This document shows positions 8,930 through 18,800 of a DNA stretch of 64,000 nucleotides, one piece after another; positions within the stretch are counted from its first letter, which is position 1; each line of letters starts with the position of its first letter. The notes beneath the pieces were generated by a model that was given only the letters and a program-made list of their open reading frames with translations, had not been told where the DNA came from and did no database searches. This DNA comes from Bradyrhizobium sp. Rc3b (GTDB taxonomy: Bacteria > Pseudomonadota > Alphaproteobacteria > Rhizobiales > Xanthobacteraceae). Location of the stretch: assembly GCF_900114915.1 (NCBI RefSeq), contig NZ_FOUS01000009.1, positions 310,001 through 374,000 of the forward strand, given 5' to 3'. Both the position numbers and the translations under genes were made by a program.

Positions 8930-10255
8930 GTGTCTGATGTCACCGGTACAGCACGATGGTTGGAGCCTTCGGCCGACATGGCTTCGAGGCGTAACCTCTG
9001 GCTTGCCTGCCTGATCGCACTGACCGCGCTTCTGGTGTTCGGCAATCTCGCCAGCGACGTCGGGCTCGATGTGAAATATGGCTGGGACACCCGCGTCAAT
9101 TGCGCGGCGGTGGATGCCTATGTCGGCGGACTCGATCCCTATTTCGTCAAGAACCTGAAGGGCACCAAGCTCTCTTACCCCTATCTGCCGGTGACGCTGG
9201 ACGCCTTTCGTCCTTTTTGCGCGGACGGCATTCTGGTCGCTCACTACAAAACCATCTTTCCCGTGCTGGCCGTGCTCTGCGGCCTCATCTTGCCAGGTTT
9301 TGGCCGAACGCGCCCGAGCGCTCGCGACGTCGGGCTCAGGGTGCTCTGCGCGCTCGGCGCATTCGTCGGTTTCGAATGGGTGCAGGCGTCGGGCAATTTC
9401 GCGATCCTGAGCGGTGTGCTGACCGCGATCGCGCTGAGGCTCCTGCTTTCTCCGCCCGCATCCGGAGCGGCAGAGGACCGCAGCTTTCCGTCGCGCCTCG
9501 CCGGCGCCGCGCTGCTCGGCCTCGTGATGTCGTTCAAGCTGGTGTTCTTTCCCGTGCTGGCCGCGCTGTACTTCCTGCCGCTGCCGCGCGGCCGCAAGCT
9601 GATGCTGATCGCGATGGCTGTGTTCAGCTTCGCCTTGCCGATCCTGATATCGTGGCTGGCGTACCCCGATCTGTTCGCGAGCTGGCAGCTTGCGGTGGCC
9701 GGAAAGATTCCGGACCAGCACCTCGTCGAGCTGTTCGAGAGCAATCCGTCCCTGCTGCTGCTGGCGCGGGATCTGATGGGCCATGTGGGCCTGATCGACA
9801 GCAAGCCCGCGATCTTCGCAACCTATGCGTTCGCTGCGACCGCACTGGTGCTCGTGCCGTTCGTCCTGTCCGTCCTGCGCTTGATCGGGAGCCGGCCGGC
9901 GCACGAAGGAGATTCGCTTCTTGCGCGACTGGATCGCTGGCTGATGGATCACCCCCGTGCAGCCATGCGCATCACGGTGCTGGCCATGTTTGCGCTCTAT
10001 CTCAGCTCGCCGCGCCTCAAGGAATATGCCTTCTTCGAGCTCGCGCTCTATGCCGCGATCCTGCTGGTCGATCTTCCGGCCAGGGCACTCGCCGCCGCGC
10101 TCACCGTCGGTCTCCTGATGCCCTCATTGATCTTCGTGACGGGGAGTTCCTCCGAGGACAATTCCATCCAGCTCTTCAGCGCGCTGATGTTCTTCTGGGT
10201 CCTGCTGCTCGACGCCCGTCATGCGGGCCGGGTGCCGGACACGGTCCAGCTATAG
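8930..10255 (+). CDS. GT87-like polytopic membrane protein
   Basis: An integral membrane protein of about 441 residues with around ten helices. The arrangement resembles GT87/DUF2029 polyprenyl-phosphate mannosyltransferases: an acidic loop after helix 1 (KYGWDTRVNCAAVDAY), then the motif DPYFVKN near residue 70. A role in transferring a sugar on the periplasmic side is inferred, not shown. Three starts are possible: ATG 8876, GTG 8930 (preceded by AAGG at a good distance, chosen here) and ATG 8978 just before the first helix. It is followed by an untranslated stretch and a tRNA gene on the other strand. Confidence 0.75.
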   Translation: MSDVTGTARWLEPSADMASRRNLWLACLIALTALLVFGNLASDVGLDVKYGWDTRVNCAAVDAYVGGLDPYFVKNLKGTKLSYPYLPVTLDAFRPFCADGILVAHYKTIFPVLAVLCGLILPGFGRTRPSARDVGLRVLCALGAFVGFEWVQASGNFAILSGVLTAIALRLLLSPPASGAAEDRSFPSRLAGAALLGLVMSFKLVFFPVLAALYFLPLPRGRKLMLIAMAVFSFALPILISWLAYPDLFASWQLAVAGKIPDQHLVELFESNPSLLLLARDLMGHVGLIDSKPAIFATYAFAATALVLVPFVLSVLRLIGSRPAHEGDSLLARLDRWLMDHPRAAMRITVLAMFALYLSSPRLKEYAFFELALYAAILLVDLPARALAAALTVGLLMPSLIFVTGSSSEDNSIQLFSALMFFWVLLLDARHAGRVPDTVQL

Positions 10256-10567
10256 CCGTGGCGGTGGTAGAGCCTGACATCGCCTTGGCGGCACGCTCGA
10301 TGCTTTCGCGGTCGTGGTCCACGCCGCAATAATCGCCCAGCTCTCCGAGCACTCTGCTGTACGTGTTCCAACAAGCGCTCGATGCGGTGGCGATCCGTCG
10401 CATGCTTTCGGTGAAGCGGCTGCTCGGACACGGAAGAGGGCGATCTTCAGATGCTGAAGCCGCGCAACAAAGCTATTGGGCAGATCGAGACGCCACCGGA
10501 GGCGCGTTCGATGATGAAGCGCAGGGCAGCCGCCTCCACCAATGGGTCGCGGGAGCATCAAATCTCG
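10256..10567. other. Gene-free stretch before tRNA-Leu
   Basis: About 310 bases without a gene I can support. Short minus-strand frames exist (for example 10176-10403, with the passage LGELGDYCGVDHDRESIE) but they run into the neighbouring coding region and lack a good ribosome site. The stretch may hold a decayed gene next to the tRNA. Confidence 0.4.
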
Positions 10568-10656
10568 TGGTGCGGGCAGCCGGGGTCGAACCGGCACAGC
10601 GCTTGCGCACCGAGGGATTTTAAGTCCCTTGCGTCTACCAATTCCGCCATGCCCGC
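10568..10656 (-). tRNA. tRNA-Leu (anticodon UAA)
   Basis: Read on the minus strand, the acceptor stem GCGGGCA pairs with TGCCCGC and is followed by discriminator A and an encoded CCA (10568-10570). The molecule is 86 nucleotides plus CCA and has the long variable arm of a class II tRNA. The D-loop region is GGCGGAATTGGTAGACGC, the anticodon stem-loop holds CTTAAAA with anticodon TAA, and the T-loop is GGTTCGACCC. No integrase gene or attachment-site duplication is seen at its 3' end. Confidence 0.96.
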
Positions 10657-10829
10657 TTGATCCAACGAGATCAAACACTTAAGTCCATCCTAGCCGTCTG
10701 GAATTGGCGCGTTGCGAGCCCGGAGGGACGGTCCTTCCTTAAGCGAGCCGGGCGCACAAGGCAAAGCCTCAATCCGGACATCTGTTGTTGCTTTAGGCAT
10801 TCTCAATCCACGGGGACTATTCATTCGGC

Positions 10830-11258
10830 ATGGCTGCTTCGTTTTCCACTTCGCCGCGCGGCTTCGGCGCGCTCTTGGCGCTGCTTGCGGCCGGCGCCGC
10901 GTTGTCCGGCTGCGCCGGTATGAGCGAGACGGTCGCGCCGGCCTTTGCCGATCCCGCCAAATACGAATTGTACGACTGCAAGCAGCTGGAGGCCGAACGC
11001 AAGACGCTCGCCAAACGCACTGACGATTTGCGGGGGCTGATGGAAAAGGCCGAGACCGGGGCCGGTGGCGCGGTGGTGTCCGAACTCGCCTATCGCAACG
11101 ACTATGTCGCCGTGCGCGGGTCGGCGCAAATGGCCGAGGACGCCTGGCGCCGCAACAAGTGCCGGGAAACGCCGCCGGAGGCGACCCCGCCTGCCACGCA
11201 ATTGTCCCCCGCGGCGGCTGCCAAGCCCGCTTCGAAATCCGGGAAAGCGTCACGCTGA
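10830..11258 (+). CDS. Small putative lipoprotein
   Basis: A 142-residue protein with a lipoprotein signal peptide: hydrophobic core LLALLAAGAALSGC, lipobox LSGC with the Cys near residue 27. The mature part is short and charged (YDCKQLEAERKTLAKRTDDL, a likely helix) and ends in an Ala/Pro/Lys-rich tail. Two further Cys residues in the mature part (in YDCKQ and NKCRE) could form a disulfide. No enzymatic motif is visible, so it is a conserved-looking envelope protein of unknown role. It is convergent with the flavin monooxygenase gene, with 25 bases between stops. Confidence 0.75.
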   Translation: MAASFSTSPRGFGALLALLAAGAALSGCAGMSETVAPAFADPAKYELYDCKQLEAERKTLAKRTDDLRGLMEKAETGAGGAVVSELAYRNDYVAVRGSAQMAEDAWRRNKCRETPPEATPPATQLSPAAAAKPASKSGKASR

Positions 11259-11283
11259 GGCGCCGCGCCAGCGGCGCTTCGCA

Positions 11284-12486
11284 TCAGGGCCGCCAGCCGT
11301 AGATCCAGTCCTGCCGCGCCAGCATGCGGTCCGGGCCGAGCGCGCGGATCGCAAGATCGCGTGCGGCCGCAAGCGGCCCGCTGAGATGATAGATGCGGCC
11401 CTGCTGCCGCGCGGTTCGCTGCACTCGCCGCACCCGCGCCTGACGGGCACGGCCGTATTGCGTCAGCGCAGCACTGATGCCCGCTGTGCTCTCGGCGGCT
11501 TCAAAGCTCAGATGCCGGGCGAGCACCGCGGCATCCTCGATCGCCATCCCGGCGCCCTGGGCTGCAAAAGGCAGCATCGCATGCACGGCATCGCCGAGCA
11601 GTGCCACCGGACCCTTGCTCCAGGGGCAGCCATCGGGCACGCCGAACAGCGCCCATTTCCGCCAGCTGTCGACCGTGGCCAGCATCATCCGCGCCGAGGC
11701 CGGCCACCGCGGCGCGGCGAAGGCCTCCATCACTTCCAGCGGATCGCCGGGCGTGCTCCAGCCCGGCCTGTTCCAGGTGCCCGGAAGCACTGCGACCACG
11801 TTGAGCTGGCGGCCGCCCGCGATCGGATAGGCGACGAGATGGGCATTCGGCCCCATCCACAGCTGCACCCGGCGCGCGGTGTAGTCCTTCGGCAGTTGCG
11901 TGGCGTCCAGCGTGCCGCGCCAGGCGATCAGCCCGGAGAAGCGCGGCTGCACCTCGGGAAACAGATGCTGGCGGACCGTCGACCAGATGCCGTCGGCGCC
12001 GATCAGCGCGCTGGCGAGATCGCTGCGGCGGATCGTGCCGCTGCGGTGGACCACCGTCAGCCCCTTGGCGTGAGGCGCGACGTCTTCGAAGGTCGCGCCC
12101 AGCTTCAGGTCGATGTCGGGATGATCGGCAACAGCGCCGGCGAGCGCCGATTGCAGGTCGGCGCGGTGCACCACCCAATAGGGGGCGCCGGCCCGCAGCG
12201 ACGCTGCTTCACCGAGCGGCATCCGCAGCAGCTCGCCGCCGGCCCGCGCGCTCATGATCGAGACCGCTTCCGGAGTGACGGCGCGCAGCTTGAGGCGCTC
12301 AGCGAGGCCGAGCTCGACCAGCACGCGGCTGGCATTGGGGGAGAGTTGCAGGCCGGCGCCGACTTCCTCGAGCCGCTCGGCCTTTTCCAGCACGACGATA
12401 CGGAAGCCGCGGGCCGCGAGCGCCAGCGCGGCCGTCAGTCCACCGATGCCGGCACCGGCGATGACAATCGTGCGGGAGAGCGCCAC
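11284..12486 (-). CDS. FAD-dependent monooxygenase (salicylate hydroxylase-like)
   Basis: A 400-residue class A flavoprotein hydroxylase. The N-terminal Rossmann motif GAGIGGLTAALALAARG binds the ADP part of FAD; the DG motif is seen as GADGIWSTVR (about residue 160) and the GD motif as GDAVHAMLPFAAQG (about residue 290), which contacts FAD and NAD(P)H. Family members hydroxylate aromatic rings using NAD(P)H and oxygen. The gene lies 18 bases after the small zinc-binding gene on the same strand and could be cotranscribed with it. The aromatic substrate is unknown. Confidence 0.87.
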   Translation of the reverse strand: MALSRTIVIAGAGIGGLTAALALAARGFRIVVLEKAERLEEVGAGLQLSPNASRVLVELGLAERLKLRAVTPEAVSIMSARAGGELLRMPLGEAASLRAGAPYWVVHRADLQSALAGAVADHPDIDLKLGATFEDVAPHAKGLTVVHRSGTIRRSDLASALIGADGIWSTVRQHLFPEVQPRFSGLIAWRGTLDATQLPKDYTARRVQLWMGPNAHLVAYPIAGGRQLNVVAVLPGTWNRPGWSTPGDPLEVMEAFAAPRWPASARMMLATVDSWRKWALFGVPDGCPWSKGPVALLGDAVHAMLPFAAQGAGMAIEDAAVLARHLSFEAAESTAGISAALTQYGRARQARVRRVQRTARQQGRIYHLSGPLAAARDLAIRALGPDRMLARQDWIYGWRP

Positions 12487-12504
12487 CCTGACCGATGGAA
12501 GCGG

Positions 12505-12750
12505 TCAGGCCACCTTGTCCTTCAGGACGCATTCCGGCGGGCGGGCTTCGCCCGCCTTCAGGTCGGCCGCGAAACGGTACAGCGTCGAGCAGTAGGGGCA
12601 GATGATCTCGTTGTCGTTGCCGAGGTCGAGGAAGACGTGCGGATGGTCGAACGGAGGGTTGGCGCCAACGCACATGAACTCTTGCGAGCCGATCTCGATG
12701 ACGGGGACACCGGCATCGTTGTGGAAGTGCGGGACGACATGGTCGGACAT
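12505..12750 (-). CDS. zf-CHCC zinc-binding protein, NDUFS6-like
   Basis: An 81-residue protein with the CHCC zinc-ribbon pattern: Cys27, His36 or His38, Cys51 and Cys54 (the last in IICPYCSTLYRF). This is the family that includes the mitochondrial complex I accessory subunit NDUFS6 and small alphaproteobacterial proteins. A structural or assembly role linked to respiratory complex I is suggested by the family, but the NADH dehydrogenase genes are not in this window. It precedes the flavin monooxygenase by 18 bases. Confidence 0.85.
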   Translation of the reverse strand: MSDHVVPHFHNDAGVPVIEIGSQEFMCVGANPPFDHPHVFLDLGNDNEIICPYCSTLYRFAADLKAGEARPPECVLKDKVA

Positions 12751-13058
12751 CGTAACTCATCCTGGAGTGGCAATGGCGGCAGACACAATCAAGAACTGAC
12801 GCGGCATCTTTAAGGCGCCGCGGACCATACTGGCGGGTGTGGATGATTGCTAGTCCAGCGGAACCGAAAGGTCCACAATTGCCCCATGCTCATTTGCTCA
12901 TGCAAATTCGACACAATCTTAAGGCCTGAGAGAAGCCCTTCTTTCGTCGGGGACGTTGTGTCGCAATTTTGGCATACTATGTCTGTGGACGAGCAAATTT
13001 GTGCCGAAAGACGAATCATCAGGCGCAAGGGATCCCAGGGACTTCCGGGCTTTTCCAC
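12751..13058. other. Divergent promoter region, 308 bases
   Basis: This region separates the zf-CHCC gene (minus) from the membrane protein gene (plus). It is somewhat less GC-rich than its flanks near 12880-13000. I see no clear operator or hairpin. Confidence 0.4.
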
Positions 13059-14195
13059 ATGAAGTGGCTGCGAATCACCACAGCTTTGACCGGCATCGCG
13101 GCGTGCGGCTTCTTGCTCGCGCAGGTAGCGCCGCACGCCCGTGAGGCCGGCGCGATACTCGCCGCCCAGGATGATCCGGCCGTGCTCTCCGAGCTCAAGC
13201 TCGATCAAGTGCTGCGGCAGAACGATCGCCTGGTCCAGGACAACATCGAGGCCGCGCTCGCCGCCGGCGATGCCGATCTTGCCGACAGTTTTGTCGCGCT
13301 CGCGCGTGACCGCAACATCGCGCTGCCCGACGACCTCCTGAGCCGCGTCAATGACGCGGTCAAAGCCGAAAGCTCCACCTCGCATTTCGCCAAGCGTTTC
13401 GCCACCGGCCTCGTCACCGGAAATGCAGACGATGTCGCGAGCCTCTCCGGGACGGTGGCGGGCGATCTCTTCGTGATCGGCGACATCAGGGACGTGGTGC
13501 GCGAGGGCAAGCATCTGGCCATGGGCGAGGACACCGACCGGCTCGTGCTCGGGCTTGCGGCGGCCGGCCTTGCGGTGACGGCGGCGACCTACGTTTCCGT
13601 CGGAGGCGCGGCGCCGGTGCGCGCCGGACTGACGCTGGTGAAGGACGCGCGCAAAGTCGGGCGGCTCGGCGAGGGGCTCGCGGTCTGGGCCGGCCGGTCC
13701 GCGCGCGAGGTCGTCGACACGCCGGCGCTGCGGAATGCGGTGGTATCAGGCTCGGTGCTGCGGCCGCGCGAGACCGTCAGCGCGATCAAGGCCGCGTTCC
13801 GGGCCGAGAAGGCCGGTGCGCTGGTCCGGCTCGGCAAGGACGTCACCCGCGTCGCCGAGAAGACCGGCACGCGCGGGGCGATGGATACGCTGCGCATCGC
13901 TGAAGGCCCGAAGGATATCGCACGCGCGGCGCGGCTTGCCGAAGCGCAAGGCAGCAAGACGCGCGCGATCATGAAGCTGCTCGGCCGGGGCGCGCTGCTG
14001 CTGATCGGCGGCGCGTTCAATCTGGCTCTCTGGCTGTTCAGTGCGGCACTGACGCTGTTCGGCCTTCTCTCCTCCATCAAGGCGACCACCGAGCGCCTCA
14101 CCCAGGCCTGGTGCGATCGCAAACGGGCGCGGCGGCTGCGCCTTGCCCAGATCGCAGCCGAAGCTGCTCTGGCCAACGCGGCCGTCACGGCCTGA
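13059..14195 (+). CDS. Membrane protein of unknown function
   Basis: A 378-residue protein starting MKWLRITTALTG; the ATG at 13059 opens a signal-anchor or signal peptide (residues 5-22). Two more hydrophobic stretches appear, one near residues 150-170 (LVLGLAAAGLAVTAATYVSVGG) and one near 310-340. Between them lies a Lys/Arg/Ala-rich helical region. The layout suggests an envelope protein with most of its mass outside the membrane. I recognise no catalytic motif. Bradyrhizobium genomes seem to carry similar proteins, but this is from memory. Confidence 0.72.
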   Translation: MKWLRITTALTGIAACGFLLAQVAPHAREAGAILAAQDDPAVLSELKLDQVLRQNDRLVQDNIEAALAAGDADLADSFVALARDRNIALPDDLLSRVNDAVKAESSTSHFAKRFATGLVTGNADDVASLSGTVAGDLFVIGDIRDVVREGKHLAMGEDTDRLVLGLAAAGLAVTAATYVSVGGAAPVRAGLTLVKDARKVGRLGEGLAVWAGRSAREVVDTPALRNAVVSGSVLRPRETVSAIKAAFRAEKAGALVRLGKDVTRVAEKTGTRGAMDTLRIAEGPKDIARAARLAEAQGSKTRAIMKLLGRGALLLIGGAFNLALWLFSAALTLFGLLSSIKATTERLTQAWCDRKRARRLRLAQIAAEAALANAAVTA

Positions 14196-14222
14196 GGCGC
14201 GCGGCGCTTCAGGCTATTGTTT

Positions 14223-14271
14223 GAGCATGATGTTGCCGGAAAAGCGCTGCACAGTTTTCCGGATCATGCTC
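14223..14271. repeat. Bradyrhizobium-type intergenic palindrome, copy 1
   Basis: An imperfect palindrome with outer arms GAGCATGA / TCATGCTC and inner arms CCGGAAAA / TTTTCCGG around GCGCTGCACAG. A related element occurs in the other orientation at 27470-27510. It lies between two plus-strand genes. Confidence 0.85.
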
Positions 14272-14310
14272 TAAGATCAACCATTCCCCTCCAGACCCGC
14301 GGAACTGCAG

Positions 14311-15066
14311 ATGCCGAGCTTTCACAACGGCGCCGTTGAAATTGCCTATCTCGATGAAGGCGAGGGCGATCCGATCATCCTGGTGCACGGCTTTGCCTCG
14401 AGCAAGAACGTGAACTGGGTCTATCCGACCTGGGTCTCGGAGCTGCGCAAGAACGGCCGCCGCGTGATTGCGCTCGACAATCGCGGCCATGGCGAAAGTG
14501 CAAAGCTCTACGAGCCCGCGCAATATTCGATCCCGACCATGGCCGGCGACGTGCTCGCGCTAATGGATCATCTCGCCATCCCGCAGGCCGACATCATGGG
14601 CTATTCGATGGGCGGGCGGATGGCGGCGTGGCTGTCCCTCAACGAGCCGCAGCGCCTGCGCTCGGCGATCCTCGGCGGCATCGGCATCGGCGGGCTGATT
14701 GAAGGCACCGGTCCCGGCGAGAACGTCGCCAAGGCGCTGGAGGCGCCCTCGCTGGACGACGTCACCGATCCCGTTGGCCGCACCTTCCGTGCGTTCGCCG
14801 ACCAGACTCGCTCCGATCACCGTGCGCTCGCCGCCTGCCTGCGCGGCACGCGCGACCTCATGACCCGCGACGAGGCCGCGCGCATCGACTTGCCGGTGCT
14901 GATCGCCGTCGGCTCGACCGACGACGTCGCAGGAAGTGCCAGCGCGCTCGGCGCGATCATCCCCGGCTCAGAAGTGCTCGACATTCCCAACCGCGACCAC
15001 ATGCGCGCGGTCGGCGACAAGGTCTACAAGACCGGCGTGCTGGATTTTCTGTCACGCCGCGGCTGA
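14311..15066 (+). CDS. Alpha/beta hydrolase
   Basis: A 251-residue serine hydrolase. The oxyanion segment is LVHGFASS near residue 30, the nucleophile elbow GYSMGG places Ser at residue 99, the likely acid is Asp in GSTDDV (about 207), and the His is in NRDHMRA (about 230). No signal peptide is seen, so it is cytoplasmic. The chemistry could be esterase or epoxide/ester hydrolysis; nothing nearby narrows it. It is monocistronic, followed by the long untranslated region ahead of the type I secretion locus. Confidence 0.88.
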   Translation: MPSFHNGAVEIAYLDEGEGDPIILVHGFASSKNVNWVYPTWVSELRKNGRRVIALDNRGHGESAKLYEPAQYSIPTMAGDVLALMDHLAIPQADIMGYSMGGRMAAWLSLNEPQRLRSAILGGIGIGGLIEGTGPGENVAKALEAPSLDDVTDPVGRTFRAFADQTRSDHRALAACLRGTRDLMTRDEAARIDLPVLIAVGSTDDVAGSASALGAIIPGSEVLDIPNRDHMRAVGDKVYKTGVLDFLSRRG

Positions 15067-15152
15067 GGCAATGTTGGCTGAGGGGATGACGTTGTTGCCC
15101 AGCTATCCTATGCGCAGAGATCTGGAGTCCGCCAAGAGCGCTGACGAGACTT

Positions 15153-15198
15153 CAGCTCGAAGCGGGTAGGAACGTCAGCAAAGGGCACTAACGGACAT
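15153..15198. repeat. Degenerate dispersed repeat, left copy
   Basis: About 45 bases that align, at roughly 80% by eye, in the same orientation with 23540-23586. The shared core reads ACGTCAGCAAAGG and ends in CGGACAT. The two copies bracket the type I secretion locus. Confidence 0.6.
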
Positions 15199-15325
15199 TT
15201 ATCTCGAGCGTTAGTCCAACGAACTGTACGCGAGTGCTGCGCAAGATGGCCGCAAGGCCTGAAGATCATCAAGAGAGCCGCGAGATCTCCTCGCACGAAC
15301 GCGAGCGACATTGCGCCGCTATTTA

Positions 15326-15380
15326 CATTTGTTAATAATTGGTTTAAATTTTTATTTTCGTCGAGATTTAATACTCGACA
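15326..15380. promoter_or_regulatory. AT-rich island with inverted repeat
   Basis: A sharply AT-rich stretch in a GC-rich genome, containing TTAATAATTGG and TTTTTATTTT. It ends in an inverted repeat GTCGAG / CTCGAC (15360-15379, 8-base spacer). Such islands are typical targets of silencers of the MucR/H-NS kind and of activator-dependent promoters; this role is inferred. Confidence 0.5.
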
Positions 15381-15476
15381 GGAATTGAGATTGCGAGCCC
15401 ACACGCACTTGAACAGAGTTGGCCCTGATTGATTGAGAGGGCTTCAGAGTAACGTTCATTGTTTGGGGAGGCGGCC

Positions 15477-15527
15477 ATGTTTGTGCACGCTGCTTGCTTC
15501 AGGAAATATCCAATCAGCAAGGTGTGA
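15477..15527 (+). CDS. Possible 16-residue leader peptide
   Basis: The frame reads MFVHAACFRKYPISKV and ends in TGA. It has a strong ribosome site GGGGAGG seven bases before the ATG, and a hairpin with a 6-bp GC stem (15529-15545) starts right after the stop. The order ribosome site, very short frame, hairpin resembles a translational leader upstream of the secreted-protein gene. No amino-acid run that would suggest classical attenuation is present, and the frame could be a chance one. Confidence 0.3.
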   Translation: MFVHAACFRKYPISKV

Positions 15528-15803
15528 TCGCCGCTCGGGGCGGCGCACGCTTCCGACCGTTTTGCATGTTTTGCAAGTTCGTTCTCTCACTTGGCAGAGA
15601 GACGAAGCGGTCTTGCTTTGTCGTGTGATGCGTGCGTTGCCTCCCGGGTGGCGGGAAATTCTTCGATGAAAGAGAAAGAAGGAGCCTGTGATCGGCTTGC
15701 CGCCGATGATGCCGGCGTTGTCGAAACTCGCGATACGCCGAAGAGCTGACGCAGGAATTTCTGATGTGCAAGCCTACCATTATTCTCTTGTAGGAGGTTT
15801 CTC

Positions 15804-18800
15804 ATGGCACTTTCAGTCACTCTTACCGGCACAACCGTTATTCTCGACGAAACCGCTGATCTGCAGAACGACGACACCAACACGACGCTCCCGAGCGCGT
15901 TTTCAAGTCGGCTGACGGCACTGGGCGCTCCGGCCACGGAGATCAACCACGCGGTCAGCAGCGGCGACGTTATCACCATCAGCGGCGTCACGGGCGCGAT
16001 CGGCAACCTCGCCTTCACCGATTCGACTGGCGGCGCGCTCGACGGTGACACGAGCGGTCTCTTCACCAATGACGGCGAGGAGGTCTTCCTTTGGGCGGAC
16101 CCCACGAACGACAACATCGTGGTCGGCAAGACGGCTGCGGGTGTCATCGTCTTCGCGGTCTATCTCGAGCAGACCGCGACCGGTGCCAAGATCTGGAGCG
16201 TTCAATACGAGGCGCTGCAGCATCTGGATGGCACCAACCCCGATGACTCCCTCGACCTCGGCAGCCATCTCAAGGTCGCGGTCAGCGAGCAGATCAATTT
16301 CGGCTTCGCCGGAGCGCCGTCCGGCAGCAATCTCTTCATGACCTTCGGTGATCCGAACTCCACCCAGATCGTGGTGATTGGCAAGAACCCGCTCAATCAA
16401 TCCGAGGGCGGGAACATCACGACCAAGGACGTGCTCAATATCAGCCAGGCCGGCAGCACCACCTCGTTCGGCGTCAACGGCAACCAGATCAACGCTGGTG
16501 AGGGGGCGTACATCACCTATGTCACGGGCACGAACACGAACTTCCTGGTGCCGAACCTCGATCAGAACGAGGCCGACGTCGAAGCCAACATCGCCTTCCA
16601 GAACGTCTTCAACGCGACCGGCGGCTCCTTCACCGTCAACCAGACCAATCCGGGCATCGGCCCCGTCACCGTCAAGATTACGGCCTTCAGCACCGCCGCG
16701 GAGACGGGGGTGAATTTCGTCGACGGGCTCAGCAACGACACGCAGATCGCGATCACATCGGCCTCCTTCATCAACGTCGTCAAAAAATCAGGCAATACGC
16801 AATATACTCCGGCCGCTACCGTAAACGCCGACGGCACATTGACGGTCACCGGCCTGAGCAGCGGCGACACGGTGCAGTGGACAACGAGCGCAACCCATAA
16901 CCGCGTCCTGATCGAAAACATCAGCAACGCGGATACCAATCCAGACAACGACAACAACACCTTCGATATCGGCGGCTTCAGCCTTGTCAGCTCCAACGCC
17001 GCGAGCGCCGTGGTCGGCACGGCCATCCACTTCGAGGATGACGGCCCGACGGCGGGGATCGTGCAGGGCGCGCCGACCGTGGCGCATGACGAGACCGCGG
17101 GCAATCAGGGCGATGCCGATGACACCATCGCGGCGGGCGTGGTGGCGCTGTTTGCGGGCGTAGCCAACGTCAGCAGCGACCTCAGCCCGACCGGTTACGC
17201 GCAGGATGCGACCGCTGTCGTGAGCGCGACCGGAAGCTCGTATGGCACCGACTCGTTCGGCGGGACGACGGCCTTCTCGCTGGCGGTATCCGCCGCAGGG
17301 GTGGATTCCGGCCTCGACACCACCAACGGCACCAGCATCTTCCTGTTCAAGGAAGGCAACCTGGTGGTCGGCCGCATCGGCGGTGAGACCGGCGCCGCGG
17401 CCTTCGCGGTGGCAATCAACAGCTCGACCGGCGTCGTGAGCGTGGCGCAATATGCCTCGCTGAAGCATCCGACCGGCGGCGCCAGCTACGATGAGGCGAT
17501 CAACATCACCGACAGTGCGCTGCTGGCAGTGGTGACGGTGACCGACGGCGACGGCGACACGAAGACGAGTTCGACCGGCATCGGCGATGCCGTGCAGTTC
17601 CAGGACGACGGACCGACAGCGGGAATCGCGCAGGGCACGGCGACGGTAGCGCATGACGAGACTGCGGGGGTCGACGCGGATGCCGACGACACAACTGCGG
17701 CAGGTGTTGTCGCCTTGTTCGCTGGCGTCGCCAATAAAAGCACCGATCTCAGCCCCGGCTACGCACAGGATGCCACCCCCGTCGTGAGCGCGACCGGCAG
17801 CTCTGCGGGTGCCGATAACGAGGGCGCGACGACGGCGTTCTCGCTGGCGGTGTCCGCCGCAGGCGTGGATTCCGGCCTCGACACGACCGGCGGCGCCAGC
17901 ATCTTCCTGTTCAAGGAAGGCAGCCTAGTGGTCGGCCGCATCGGCAGTTCCGCCGGAGCCGCGGCCTTCGCGGTGGCGATCGACGGCACGAGCGGTGTCG
18001 TCAGCGTGGCGCAATATGCCTCGCTGAAGCATCCGACCGGCGGCGCCAGCTACGATGAGGCGATCAACATCACCGAGAGCGCGCTGCTGGCGGTGGTGAC
18101 GGTCACAGACGGTGACGGCGACACGGCGACGAGCTCGACCGGCATCGGCGATGCCGTGCAGTTCCAGGACGACGGGCCGACCATCGGGCCCATCGCCGAT
18201 GGGCAGGTGGACTTTGCTGCCGGCGCCAGCGTAACCAAGACGCTCAACGCAGCGGGCGGAGTGGACGACCCAGCGACGTACAGTATCACCAGCTCGCCGG
18301 CGAGCCTGACGATCCTGGATGGCACGGTCTCGCAGACAACGCTGCTCCGGGCCCTCACGGACAGCAATACTGTCGCCACCTACTACAAGGACGTAGATGG
18401 CAGCACCACACACACCGCGGGCGACATCGATTTCTTCAAGCTGACCGTGTCCGGCGGCAACTACACTTTCGATGTCCTGCAGAATCCTCCGCCCGCGGAG
18501 GTCAGCTTCAGCTTTGCCGGAGCGCCCTCCGGCAGCAATCTCTTCATGACCTTCGGCGATCCTGCCTCGACCCAGATCGTGGTGGTTGGAGAGAATCCGC
18601 TGAACCAGTCCCAGGGCGGCAACATCACGACCAAGGACGTGCTCAACATCAGCCAGGCCGGCAGCACCACGTCGTTCGGTGTCAACGGCAACCAGCTCAA
18701 TGACAGCGCCAATTATCCCACTGAAGGCGCGTACATCACCTACGTGACTGGCGCGAACACGAACTTCCTCGTGCCGAATCTGGACCAGAACGAGGCCGAT

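Larger units (their letters stand above)
15067..15803. other. Long leader region of the type I secretion locus
   Basis: A 737-base gene-free region. It holds a degenerate repeat (15153-15198), an AT-rich island (about 15326-15380) with an inverted repeat, a 16-codon frame with a strong ribosome site (15477-15527) and a GC-rich hairpin (15529-15545). I see no longer gene on either strand. A strong ribosome site TAGGAGG stands six bases before the substrate gene. Confidence 0.6.

Noticed and set aside
10176..10403. 75-codon minus-strand frame near tRNA-Leu
   Set aside because: The passage LGELGDYCGVDHDRESIE looks protein-like, but the frame runs into the neighbouring gene and lacks a good start; it may be decay. 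Not called.
10568..10656. tRNA-Leu as an integration site
   Set aside because: No integrase gene or direct repeat of the tRNA 3' end was found nearby.
15688..15915. 75-codon frame with a ribosome site overlapping the start of the secreted-protein gene
   Set aside because: Although GAAGGAG precedes its GTG, the codon use is poor and it overlaps 112 bases of a better gene in another frame.
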